Shown: in pieces, positions 34,203 through 44,767 of the stretch
Layout of the letters: each line of letters begins with the position of its first letter
How positions within the stretch are numbered: the stretch's first letter is position 1
Source of the DNA: Kondoa malvinella
Taxonomy: Eukaryota; Basidiomycota; Agaricostilbomycetes; Agaricostilbales; Kondoaceae
NCBI GenBank assembly: GCA_039545315.1
Contig: BCIM01000001.1
Location: 3,505,783 to 3,569,782, forward strand
Direction of reading: 5' to 3'
Length of the DNA stretch: 64,000 bases
Translations under genes and position numbers: made by a program
Notes under the pieces: generated by a model
What the model saw: only the letters and a program-made list of their open reading frames with translations
Database searches by the model: none
What the model was told of the DNA's origin: nothing

Positions 34203-35220
34203 ATGCAACAAGGCTCTAACAATGGTTGGAACCCTAACCAACCTCCTCCTCCTCCTTCTGGGCAGTTCGGTTATCCTTGTCAGCAGCAGCCCCAAGCCGG
34301 TCATCCTCCTCATGCCGGCCATGCTGCTGGACAGCCTCAAGGGCAGGCACCCTACGCTGCGTTTGGCCAAACTCAGGCTGCTCAGCCTCAATACGGCGTT
34401 CAACCTCCTTATGGACAGTCTCCTGCGGGATACCCTCAGCCTGGATATCCAGGTCCTGTACCATCCGTCAGCTAGCTTGAGTATTGCGTGACTTTGACTG
34501 AAATGCGGTCATAGATGCAAACCCAGCCGAATCTATCTGGACCATCTCAATCGCATCCTGCACAGCTTCCACCAGGAGCCATCGGAGCATCTGCGGGTTC
34601 TGGCAGCAGAGAACGAGAAACTTTCAATCGGCCTGTGAGTCTTTGTAGTCCCTTCATCATCCCGCTTACGAAAGGTCGGAAAGCGTGGAGGTAAAGCACC
34701 AGTCTCTTCCTTGTTGAATGGGCCGTCTTGGGTACTACCCGTTAGTACACACCAGGCATTCCCGGCCTCGCAGCTCTCATCAATTGAACAGGACGACCTC
34801 GCCTATGAAGGGGCCAATCACAACATGTTCGGCGAGCAGCGTCGGATCGTAAGTTCAATAACATCCTGCTGACCCTCGAAAGACGTTGTTTATGTAGGCC
34901 AGAATCAGTATCCAGGAGTGGCAATGTCGACACAACCGCGTGTGTCACCAGAAATACGCCGCTCGTGAAGGTGTAAGTTTCGTGAAGCACCAAAAATGGT
35001 CCAACCTGACGTTCCTGACGCTACAGGTCGAGAAGCACATCGATTCTGTGCATTATGGGCATTGGTACTCTTTCTGTCATCCCTGTGGAGTAGGCCAATT
35101 GAACGAGAACGCGAAGGCACGCCAGTACGTTACCCTCTATTCTTGCCTCATTGGCAAAACCTGACTGGCCGAAATAGCGAGCGATCCAGAAGCCACCTGT
35201 CCAAGCTGCAAGCACAATAA
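34203..35220 (+). CDS. Pro/Gln/Gly-rich protein with a Cys/His C-terminal region, unrecognised
   Basis: The first exon is low-complexity: MQQGSNNGWNPNQPPPPPSG, then GQPQGQAPYAAFGQTQAAQP and QSPAGYPQPGYPGPVPS, a pattern common in condensate-forming or membrane-associated adaptor proteins. Later exons read GGKAPVSSLLNGPSWVLPVS, DDLAYEGANHNMFGEQRR, ISIQEWQCRHNRVCHQKYAA, EKHIDSVHYGHWYSFCHPCG and end SRSHLSKLQAQ. The spacing of C-x-H-x3-C-H and H-x3-H-x8-C-H-x2-C suggests metal binding, but I cannot match a known finger. Five introns. The GTAAAG near 34692 is read through, because the frame is open across it. Confidence 0.65.
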
Positions 35221-35750
35221 GAGAAGCAAGTTCTCGGAGCTTTGCCCAGGCGCATAGATTCTGTAACGCGTGCTTGCAAGACAGTACAGTGCGCATGTCC
35301 GACTTTCTAGTGACGAACACAGAGCTATAGCAGGTGAACAAGGCTACTTCGGGATCCTGACTGTGAAGCCTTCCATCAGGACAGCTTGTTCTGACCTTTT
35401 TCAAACGCTTTCACCCCATTTGGACAGATGCAAGAGCCCGAAAGCATCAGAGAGTCGACAAGCTAGCAGCTACTTGCTTAGATAGGAGACGTTGGCCTCG
35501 AGTAGGCCAGAAAAGCATCAATGCCAGAACTCATCGCGGAAGATAGGCCTTCTTCAGAAAGGTAAAGAGAGCAGAAACAAACGAGTAGCATATGCGAATG
35601 AAAAGGACAACAAAGATACGTCAATGCACGAGATAGGCAGATGACGGGCTCGTGAAGTCATGTGTGCACGATCGAGCGATATGGCATCTTTTGCAGCTTC
35701 GCCAGCAGCGCGCGAGTTTCACTTGCAGCAAACGTGAGCAAATTGCTAAC
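35221..35750. other. intergenic, 530 bases, between convergent genes
   Basis: 3' regions of the Pro/Gln-rich gene (+) and the DDX60-like gene (-). No coding frame of note. Confidence 0.5.
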
Positions 35751-38700
35751 TCAAGCCCATGTCTGTAAAGGGACTTTCCATCAGTGGTGCGCACCCGAAA
35801 TAATCAGCTTGACCGCACCTTTTGGAATTTGCTTGTAAACTCGCTTTCCAATTTGCGAATAGTCAAATAGACACACCAATCAGCCTCCTTGAGTCATTGT
35901 CAGAGTAGTCTGAAGCGAAGAGCGGAGACGTACAGAAGTATTGGGCGGTCTAGCAAACTCCTCTGGCGATGATTCGTCAAGCGGATCCAGGTCCTCCTCC
36001 TCGAACGTATCCTCTGACAATGCAGCTTCTTGCTCCGCTGGTGATCCGCATGTGCCTCTCTTGAGCAAGTCTTGCAAGCATGATTTGATCGTCTGAAGCA
36101 CTAGCTGAAAGTCTCGAAGCTTGAACCAAACCTATTTAAAAGGATGAGTAAAGTCTCTGGTAGCTGAAGGACAACGTACATCTGCCTTTCGAAGCTTGTT
36201 CCCTGCGACAAGAGCTTGCAGCTGACCATGCAGGTAGAAGTCGAATGCATAGGCATTGAGCTGGTGCTCGCGTCCATCCGTAGTAAGGAAGTCGAGCGAA
36301 GGGACGGCCGTCTTGCTCATGTGGATACCTGAGCGAATAGTGCTAACAAGCTCCTCTACGGAAGAGCATTGATCGGTATGATCGGATAGAGCGACGAAGC
36401 TGGATCGATGCGCAAGAGAACGAGCTGATTCAGTAAGAGCCTTTTCAAAAGAGGTAGTCTGTTCTGACGCTTTGCGAGAGCCGACGGAGAGCTGCGAGAG
36501 AGGAAGCTTGTCGTCTGGACCGAGATTGGCCGTATTCGACTGGGCGTAGGAGGAAGCATAGCCTGCAAAGATATCGATGACTTCTTGTGTATGAGCTTCG
36601 ATCGACGATACTACAGCCTTGGGTGGTGGTGGCAAGATGAGTCTAGAAGGGGTTCTTCGGTTGTGTTCTCTAAAGTCGCTTTCGCTCATCACACGCCATG
36701 GCACTCGACCGAAAAGGTAACATAAGGTGATAAGAAGACGCTCGACAGCTGCATCTGGATGTTGCTTGAAGTCTCCGCAAATCTTCGCAAGTACACCTGT
36801 TTCGGCCAACACGCAAAAGAGAAGGTTCACTGGCGAATGAAAGTCTAGCGCATCAACGTCAGGAGAGCTTGATATGTCAGACATGCGAAAGACACTGACA
36901 AAGGTGTGTTGCGATACCAGTCAGTCCTAGTGGACGCCCGAATGAATCCAGCAGTCGGATCTTGATCAGGTAATCGATCTGCATATTGCTCAGTCGTGAC
37001 CGCACAGAAATGAGTCACACGTACGGAGAACCGCAAGAAGTGCTGGATAGCTTCGTTATTCATCTCAGAATCCACCGATAGCTGAGGCATCCGCAGAAGC
37101 GTTTGTATCGCTTCCATAGCAGCTGGCGCGTTGTTCGATCCGTCCAAGAGATTGAACAGTCGGAGGACCAGCGTTGTAGTCAGAGGAAAGCTGCCGCCAA
37201 TCGCTGGCAGACGAGATAGCAAAAGTCCATGGATTCGATCTCGCGGGAAGTCATAGAAGATGACATTACCGTACTAAAGAAAACAATCAATGGTTTGCCT
37301 TCGGCAGATGAGAGCAGACTAGCTGTATCGAAACCTCTCCTTCCAGCTCTTCCTGCACATTGGCGGTAAACGAGCGCAGTGAGGTAGGTTGAATCGCCAG
37401 CGAAGACAACGGATCGAGCAGGAGCGTTGATGCCCATAGACAAGGTACCTGGACACTATCAGGTCGACTCTGATGGTAAAGTTCTTAATCGCACCAGTAG
37501 CAACGACGACGCGAAGAAAACCGATACGGAACAAAGTCTCGACCAAGGCACGATAGGCTTTGTTCATACCCTAGAGGAAGTCGACCTGTCAGTCTGATGC
37601 AGCCAGATATGCGAAAAACTTGCAGCATGATGCACAGCAATACCCCGGCGAAGCGCATCGTAAAGCCAAGGTGGTCCGGCTTCTCTTCGCTTCAGCCCAT
37701 AGATGTCTTCCTCCAGATCTCTCAAAGTGTATCCTCGAGTGGTGTCAGCGAAAGAGAACTCTTCGCTGGCAGCTTCTGGATCAAAGTTGGAGAAGATGTC
37801 TTCTTCCTCTCGAAGTAGCTCTTGTGCATCTTTCGACTTGGCCATTTTGGCTCGTTTCGCCTGCTGCAGTTCCGCCTTCTTCTGAACAACTTTGTGTTCC
37901 GTCAGCTTGGCCGCCCAAATAGGTGACGAACATCGCCATTTCGCTTCTGCTTCCTCAAGTCCTGTTAGGACTGTTGAGGCGATCTCTTCGCAACCATAGC
38001 GGTCAAAGCAGAAGAAGATGGCGGGGAGCATCTCATTGGCGTCAAGATTGCAGAAGAAGGCAAGCAAGTTGTCGGTGAAAGCTTGGTCGGTTCGCTCTTC
38101 TTGCTGCAATGGCTTGAACCCGGGCAATCGACTGGCCATATCTTTAATGGCGATTTGCCCTTGTGGAGTGGCCCCGAGCTTTTGTAGTATCTTTTTGAGC
38201 CCCTTCTCGTAGCTGACGACCTGGGCCAAGGTGATCGGAGTATCCGAAGGGAACCACTTTGACGGCTGCAAGTCTCGGACTGACTGCTCATCGACAGCAG
38301 ATAAGGCTTGGTAGGCAGAGATCACGTCGCTGCTCTCTAAGGACAGATCTTCGGGCATGCTGAGCGAGTCGCCGACTGCCAATGCACTGAATGGATGAAT
38401 CCGCTCAAAGGCTTCGCTTCCGCCCTTCCATCGATTGAGACCAACGAATGGGACATCTGCTGGAGCAGAATAGCTATACTTGCGCAGAGCATTGTATCGG
38501 ACGGTATGATTGACCAAGCTGAATTCGTGGCCCATCTTTTCTTGAATGGATGCAAGCCAAGACGCAAATCGCTCAGGCAACCCGATCGTCGCACTCAGAC
38601 CGATGATAGGAGCAGGACAGAGCAGTAGGTTCTGCTCCAGGGCCATTCCGCCGTCTGCCTCGCTGATCATGTGAATCTCATCGAAGATGACCCTTTTGAT

Positions 38701-41561
38701 CCTTGGGCGCCAAAGACGAGCCAGAGTTGGGGACAAGAGCAAGATGTTGAGCACCTCTGGTACAGTGACGAGGATTTGGCAATTGCTGCGCGGGACAGAT
38801 CAGATTCGGCTAGAACGGATTCATGAAGAAAGCTCACCTGGGATTATTGATGCGATAATCGCGAGTGTGGATGGCCCACAAGTTACTGGAGGGCAACTTT
38901 TTGGCACTGTGAAGACATAAGCTGCTTCTCGTGTCAGCCCAGCAGCTTGCTCACAATCGGCTGAAGACTTCAGCTGCAGTCTGATTGACAAGAGATTTGG
39001 TAGGCGCAAGGTAGATTAGAATACCATCATCGCTCTTTCGCAGTACATCGGACATGGCATAGAACGATACAAACGTTTTTCCGGAAGACGTTGGCGCGAC
39101 TAGTAGCATGGAGCTGTTTCGATCTATGAGATCCAGGACCTGGATCTGCCATGCGTCCGGAAGGACTACAATATGGTCAGATGTAATGGAGCTGCATATT
39201 CAGAAAGATCTCACAGTCTACCCGCGGATCTCGTTTTGAACCTAGACTTCGGTCCATCCATTCGCCAAGATGGTTCAGCTGGAAAGTGACAGGATCTTCA
39301 TCGACCTTGATTACATCTTCAATCATAGACTCCTTGATCTGGTAGAACTTGAAAGTCAACTTCTGCTTGTCTTCGTCGATGATGTGCGTGTCAGATGCAA
39401 GCAGAGATTTCAGACCCAGAGCAGAAAAGACCGTCTTCATTTTCTTGGTCTGCGCTTCATTCCTAGTGCGACATGCAAGTAATTCGAGAGCCATACGAGC
39501 CAGAGTAATCTGATAGCCGAGTCTCGCAGCGACTTTGTCCGGATCGACAGACCATCTGCCAAGCACCAGGTGCAGATGATAGAGGAGCGCTTCTGGAGCT
39601 AGTAAGAAGTCTTCTTTGACTCGAGGTAGCTTGCGAAGTCTTTCGATAGTCTTGATTCGTTCGAGCGTTTCTTGACCGGCAATTAGCGCAACTTGACCAA
39701 CCCACCAGGCTTCCTGATCCTTCTTCAGTTGTGCTTCCCTATACAGTGCGTTAGATTAGGCTTGGGACGAGCTAAAAAGAACACCCACTTTTTGGCTGCA
39801 TGGTCTGCCTTGATAACATCCGCCTTGGACATTTTCACCTTGGCATTCTTCTTCTGCTGACCCGGATGCACCGTAACAGTCCGCCAAGCTTTCACACTAC
39901 TCGCCAAAGGTATGGTCTGCCTCTTCAAAGGCGCACCCAGGGCTCCCGTCAAGCTCTGCGCCGATCTTTGCAAATTCGCCATGAATCTTTGATGGCTTTT
40001 CAAGCGCCTCTTCTGCTGCCAAGGCGTCTCTGGAACTTTCTTCTTGTCGTCGAGCTGCCTGGTCGAATGCCAGTGCTTGACATCATTGAAATCGTGCCGA
40101 ATTTTGGAACGGGTAGCGCAGAAGTTGGTGATTCAGCCGTGTCGACATGAAGAGAAGACAAGTCAGTGTCAAAGATATCGTTGGTGAATGGCAACACAGT
40201 GACTTTGTTGGATGGGGCGATAGGCGGAGGCTGAGTCTGAACGTCGAAAGGCGCGCAGAAAGCAGGCAAGCTTGGCACGCTGGCGAATGCTGACCAGCAA
40301 GAATTGAAGTCTTTGCACGCAGCTGGATCAAAGAGTTCTTCCAGACGACCGTCGACCAGCATGAGCTCATGTAGCATACGACCAAAGATGTTCGTATCGA
40401 GATCAAAGACATCTTTGGTAGCTTCATTTGTAGCGGCTAGCTGCTTGAATACGCTGGGCAAGAAGTCGTTGCGTAGGAATGATTCCAGTTTCGGATCAAG
40501 GAGGGTGCGAGGCTGGGCGCGCAGTTGCAACGGAATTTGAGGAAGGAGTTCTTGTGAGAAGGCGAAGAGAAACAGAGCAGCTTGGAAATTGTCTTCTTCG
40601 TGACAAGATGTCATCCCACCGACAGTAGCGAGAAAAGAGAAGGTGTCGCTAGTCAAGTCGCTTGAATTTGGAGGTGAGACGCATGACAATTCCAGTTCGT
40701 CTTGCACAACTTTGACTTGCGCAGCTACTGATTCACTAAGCTGATCTTGAGGACGAACAGAACGTCTGTCGTACAAGAAACTGAAGATTTTGGTATCGCG
40801 AAAATCTGAAGAAGCTAAAACCGCAATAGCTAGACCTTGACTGGCGAGCGAGTGCAGTAGGCGTAGTTGCAGTAGTGCTTGTACATTAGAGGCATCCGAC
40901 CAGACGCCCGTGTCATTGACAAAGACCGCGATGGGCTATGAGGTTGGTCAGCGGTGCTAAGCCAACGCGCAGAAGGTGACTAACACGTCTTCGAGCAACA
41001 AATTCCTTCCATTCATCACAGCTAGCGTTTGCGAACTCAAATAGAGGTCGATGCAGAGATTTGACGTGGTTATGCAAGACTTGTCGAGCGAGGTCCAAAG
41101 AAGTTTTGGTAAAGTCGTCGTTTTGGGTTGCAGTGGTCTGGTATCGACTCGCTGATCCAGAAGGTTAGCTGTACTTGGTAACTGGTCATCTTATGCTTAC
41201 ATGTAAAGCAAACGAGCTCAAAATTGCAACCTCGCTGTTCGAATTCCAGGATGAGCTTTTCGAGACTCCAGATTGCGTGTGTGAGTTGACAGCCGATCCC
41301 TGACTATCATTACGACGGTGACCTTGACGATGACTGCAAGCTTACCTGACGGTCTTGCGACATCCAACAATGGATCAGCCGGCACAAGCTGGTAGAGTGA
41401 GTCCATTTCCAAAATGATCAGTTCCTGTCCAACGTCTGAACCACAACTTTAAGAGGTGACGTATACAAAGAGCGCAAAGACCTACAATCGTCCAAGATGT
41501 CCATATGCCTCGCATCTTGACGAGACCACCATGCGGAAAGTTCGCGCGTGCTCGCCTCCAT
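35751..41561 (-). CDS. DDX60-like Ski2-family RNA helicase
   Basis: About 1,700 residues. The N-terminus [20 protein letters not shown] leads to [20 protein letters not shown] and [18 protein letters not shown], the nuclease-like (PIN-type) opening typical of DDX60 proteins. The helicase core has Walker [20 protein letters not shown] near 39070-39097, motif II DEIH at 38671-38682, motif III LSATI near 38590, a long insert, [18 protein letters not shown] near 37400-37443, and motif [16 protein letters not shown] near 37310-37350. A long helical C-terminal part ends [35 protein letters not shown] with [12 protein letters not shown] separates it from Ski2 and MTR4. Vertebrate DDX60 is interferon-induced and has been linked to antiviral RNA responses; the fungal role is unknown. 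At least twelve introns. Confidence 0.88.
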
Positions 41562-42011
41562 CTTGACGCAAACAGAATTCGGACGGTGTGAGGTAGCAGA
41601 ACAAGAAGAGAGAAAGGCAATCAAGAGGAAATTTTTCACAATCTAATGAAACGCTGCGGCCAGATGAATCATCGGAAGGCTACAGAAGTCTGAACGAGCA
41701 GTATCTTGCGATTCGGAGACCGAGAGGTGATTTGCAAAGAGAGCATCCAGAAGAGAGCCCCAGCTCGTACCCAAAGCAGAAGAAACGAGCGAAACAGGGC
41801 AACAGCAGTTGAGCATGACAGATTTGAGACGAGCTTCGTCTGCATGATCGAGCTAAAATTGCCTTGTCTGGTGAACGCAGTCACATCACTTGTATAACAT
41901 GAGTCGGCTGTCGAGTCAGATGCCACGCGAGATCGGATAGAGACGGGGACAACCTGTTCCCAAAAAAAGCTTGAAGTCTCTTTTGACTCACACCACGACT
42001 TAGGAAACAAG
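41562..42011. other. divergent intergenic region, 450 bases
   Basis: Shared promoter space of the DDX60-like gene (-) and the symporter gene (+). An in-frame ATG at 41639 upstream of the helicase start would add a hydrophobic stretch (MKNFLLIAFLSSCSA) but is probably untranslated. Confidence 0.5.
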
Positions 42012-44670
42012 ATGGGACTCCCTTCAAATCCTGCCTCGAACGGCATCATCTACACTACTTATGCGCTTTTCCTCATCTTTGGTCTCGCTGTTGGCTGGCG
42101 TTTCCGCAATTCAAAGGGAGATTACCTAAGTGCTTTACGCACCCAAACTTGTCTGTCATCGCTGTTGATTCTTCTGTGACCGCTATCTGATAAGCCTGCA
42201 CAATCCAGCTATCCCACTCGCTTTGAATTTTGTCGCTTCATGTTAGTTGCACTAGTCAATCTCGAATAGCACAAAAGCACCAGAAGATAACAAAGCAAGG
42301 AGGAAGTGGCCGCTACATCTGATCGAGGATTATTTGGCACTCTTGTTGTCGTGGTACGTCCGCACAAAAAGAGTGTCATCAAGTGCAAAAGTTCGCTATT
42401 GGGAAATGGATACTTTGCATCGCGGGTGCTAGAGCGACCTCTCTTCTCTGTTCTCTTCTCTCTCTCTCTCGCTTCGATAGACGTGAAACTCTTCAACCGT
42501 CGCGAGAGAGAAAGTAAGATCAGACTTGATGTTGGCTCATGGCTGAGATTTCCTCATTCAAAAAAGGAAAAACTGCTTGAACTTGAAAGCGATAATTCGC
42601 GCGAGAAGGAGATGCATGCCGTTTTCTTTGGGCTTTGGACTTTTGGGGGCTTTTTGCCTTTCGCACTGGCGCTTTTCTGATATTTGGTGAGCATGCTGAC
42701 TTGGTTGTGTAGCTATCGGTGCTGGTATCCTCTTTACCGTATGTTACTATACTCGTGGTATCTCAGCTCTTCTAATGCCGAAGCAGTATCCGCAAATCGG
42801 TACAATCGCTGGCATTCAAGGAGTCATCATCTATGCCGCAAGTCTTACCTTTACAATCTCAGTTTACCGCTCATTCTGCTGTAGTTCGCTTCGGCTTTCC
42901 CGATCATCACTTTTCCTTTCTTGGCATCCAAGATTCGCAAGCTCTGCCCTCACGGTTTCGTCTTGACTGAATTCGTCCGAGAGCGATTCGGTGTTCTGGC
43001 TTCGCTCTATTTGAGCGTCTTTTCTGTCTTGACTATCGTGAGCGTTTCCTGTCGGCACCCGATATTTTGCTCACCTTGATATCAAGTTCATCTTCATGTG
43101 CTCCGAACTCACTTCGGTCTCATACGCTGTTGAAAGCTTGACTGGAATGAGCGGTCTGGCTGCGACCATTGTACAAGTCATCATCACTATGATCTATTCA
43201 GGTAGGTCCCTCAGGATTCCGCTTTGCCCTTTCTGTTCACTAATGCCATTTACAGCCGTTGGTGGTTTCCGAACTTCCCTCATCACGGACAACGTACAAG
43301 GCACGATGATTTTCGTTCTTCTCATCATCTGCAGCGCGGCTATCGGTACTCAAGTCACTATCGTAGGCTTCTTAATCCTTTCAAATCCGAATTTGACTGA
43401 CGATCTAGCAGGATCAAACCATTGTCGAAGCTACCAACTTGACTGGAAGCAGCAAACTTGGCTGGCAGTTGCTATACAGTGCGCTCACCCTCTTGGCACG
43501 AAAGTCCGCAGCTAAATCTTGGACCAGTCCTGCCCGTTGCTGTCCTGTTCAACGCGTACTTCCTGTCTGGCCTTTGGCAACGTGCTTTCGCTTCCAAGAC
43601 TGATAAGGGTGAGTTTGCGTTTCGTCAGCTTGTTCTTTGTGATTGACGAAGACCTGCAGATCTATGGATTGGCTGCTCCATTGCTACCGCCTTCATCTTT
43701 ATCATCTTGGTTCTTGTTGGTTTCACTGGTATCATTGCTGTTGTGCGCTTGATCATCAATCACTCCTGTGCTGAGGACTCACGACGAACATGCAGTGGTC
43801 CGGCTCCGTCGATCCAGCAGACACAGTAGCAGCCTCCTCTGCATTCTTCTACCTGCTCGCTCTTCTTCCAGCTTGGGTAGTCGGTTTCTGCATCGTTTTC
43901 GCCCTTTGCATGTCTTGCGCTGCGTACGATACGTTCCAAACCGCCATTGTCGCTACCATCAGCAACGATGTCTTCCGAAACAAACTCAACCTTTGGTGGG
44001 TCCGCTTGATCTTGTTGGTCAATGTGCCGGCTATCGTGGTTGCGACGCTCAATTTGGTAGGCAGCCGCATTCCTTCGCTATATCCCAATGTCTGACAGTT
44101 TTTCGCAGGACATCTTGGTGCTCTACCTCATATCCGACTTGGTTTCTGCTGCTGTTCTGCCACCTATTCTTCTCGGCTTGGTTCCCGCTCTTTACTTCTT
44201 GAATGGCTTTGACATCATTGTTGGCGGTCTAGGAGGTTAGTCAATCCTCGAGACGATATCAACATCGGCTGATTTTACTTATATTAGGCTTCTTTACTGT
44301 CTTTCTCTTCGGCCTGGTGTACTACAATGGAGATGCTGCGGCTGCAGGCGGTGTCTTAATTTTGGAATCAGGTCTATATGCGTCGGACTGGAGCGCTTTC
44401 GGTGCCTTTGTCGCTGCGTAAGTTGTTTCCTGCTGCTGCTGCTTCACCTATGCTGATGCTTGAGATAGACCCGTCGGCGGGCTTCTGTGGATGACCGGAG
44501 CCTTCTTGCTTCGCTGGCTTGTGGCCATCGTTCGAACTCGCTTCTTCAATGCTCCCTACACCATTTTCGACCGCAAAGTGATCAAGTCCGAGCGCTTCAC
44601 CGACGGTCCTATTGATCCTCGGGAATCTTCGCCGATCGGCGACAACGAAAACAACATGCAAAAGCTTTGA
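42012..44670 (+). CDS. sodium:solute symporter family permease (DUR3-like)
   Basis: Multipass plasma-membrane carrier of the SSS family. In fungi the DUR3 group takes up urea or polyamines. The start MGLPSNPASNGIIYTTYALF is followed by IFGLAVGWRFRNSKGDYLSA. The next pieces are IPLALNFVAS, then SIGAGILFT and YPQIGTIAGIQGVIIYA, a typical SSS core helix region. Later segments include FVLTEFVRERFGVLASLYLS, CSELTSVSYAVESLTGMSGL, GGFRTSLITDNVQGTMIFVL, DPADTVAASSAFFYLLALLP, and FTVFLFGLVYYNGDAAAAGG. It ends NENNMQKL after a cytosolic tail. Ten or more introns, one of 471 bases between VAS and SIGAG. The substrate cannot be fixed from sequence. Confidence 0.85.
42242..42712 (+). other. unusually long intron (471 bases) in the symporter gene
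   Basis: Donor GTTAGT after VAS, branch-like CATGCTGAC about a dozen bases before the acceptor GTGTAG. Most other introns in this window are 45-80 bases. The inside holds a 124-codon open stretch on the + strand (42306-42680, no ATG start) with no recognised family, and a CT-rich tract at about 42442-42472. Frame continuity of NFVASSIGAGILFT across it is the evidence for one intron. Confidence 0.75.
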
Positions 44671-44767
44671 TGAGAGCCGAAGTGCGCAAAATGATACAAG
44701 TAGACGATCGTTCAGTCTTGTGATCTATGCTATGCAATGCAACTACGCTTCTGAGACCAGCTCTGTT

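Noticed and set aside
42306..42680. 124-codon open stretch on the + strand as a separate gene
   Set aside because: No ATG start, lies inside the symporter intron, and no recognised family. Recorded as intron content only.
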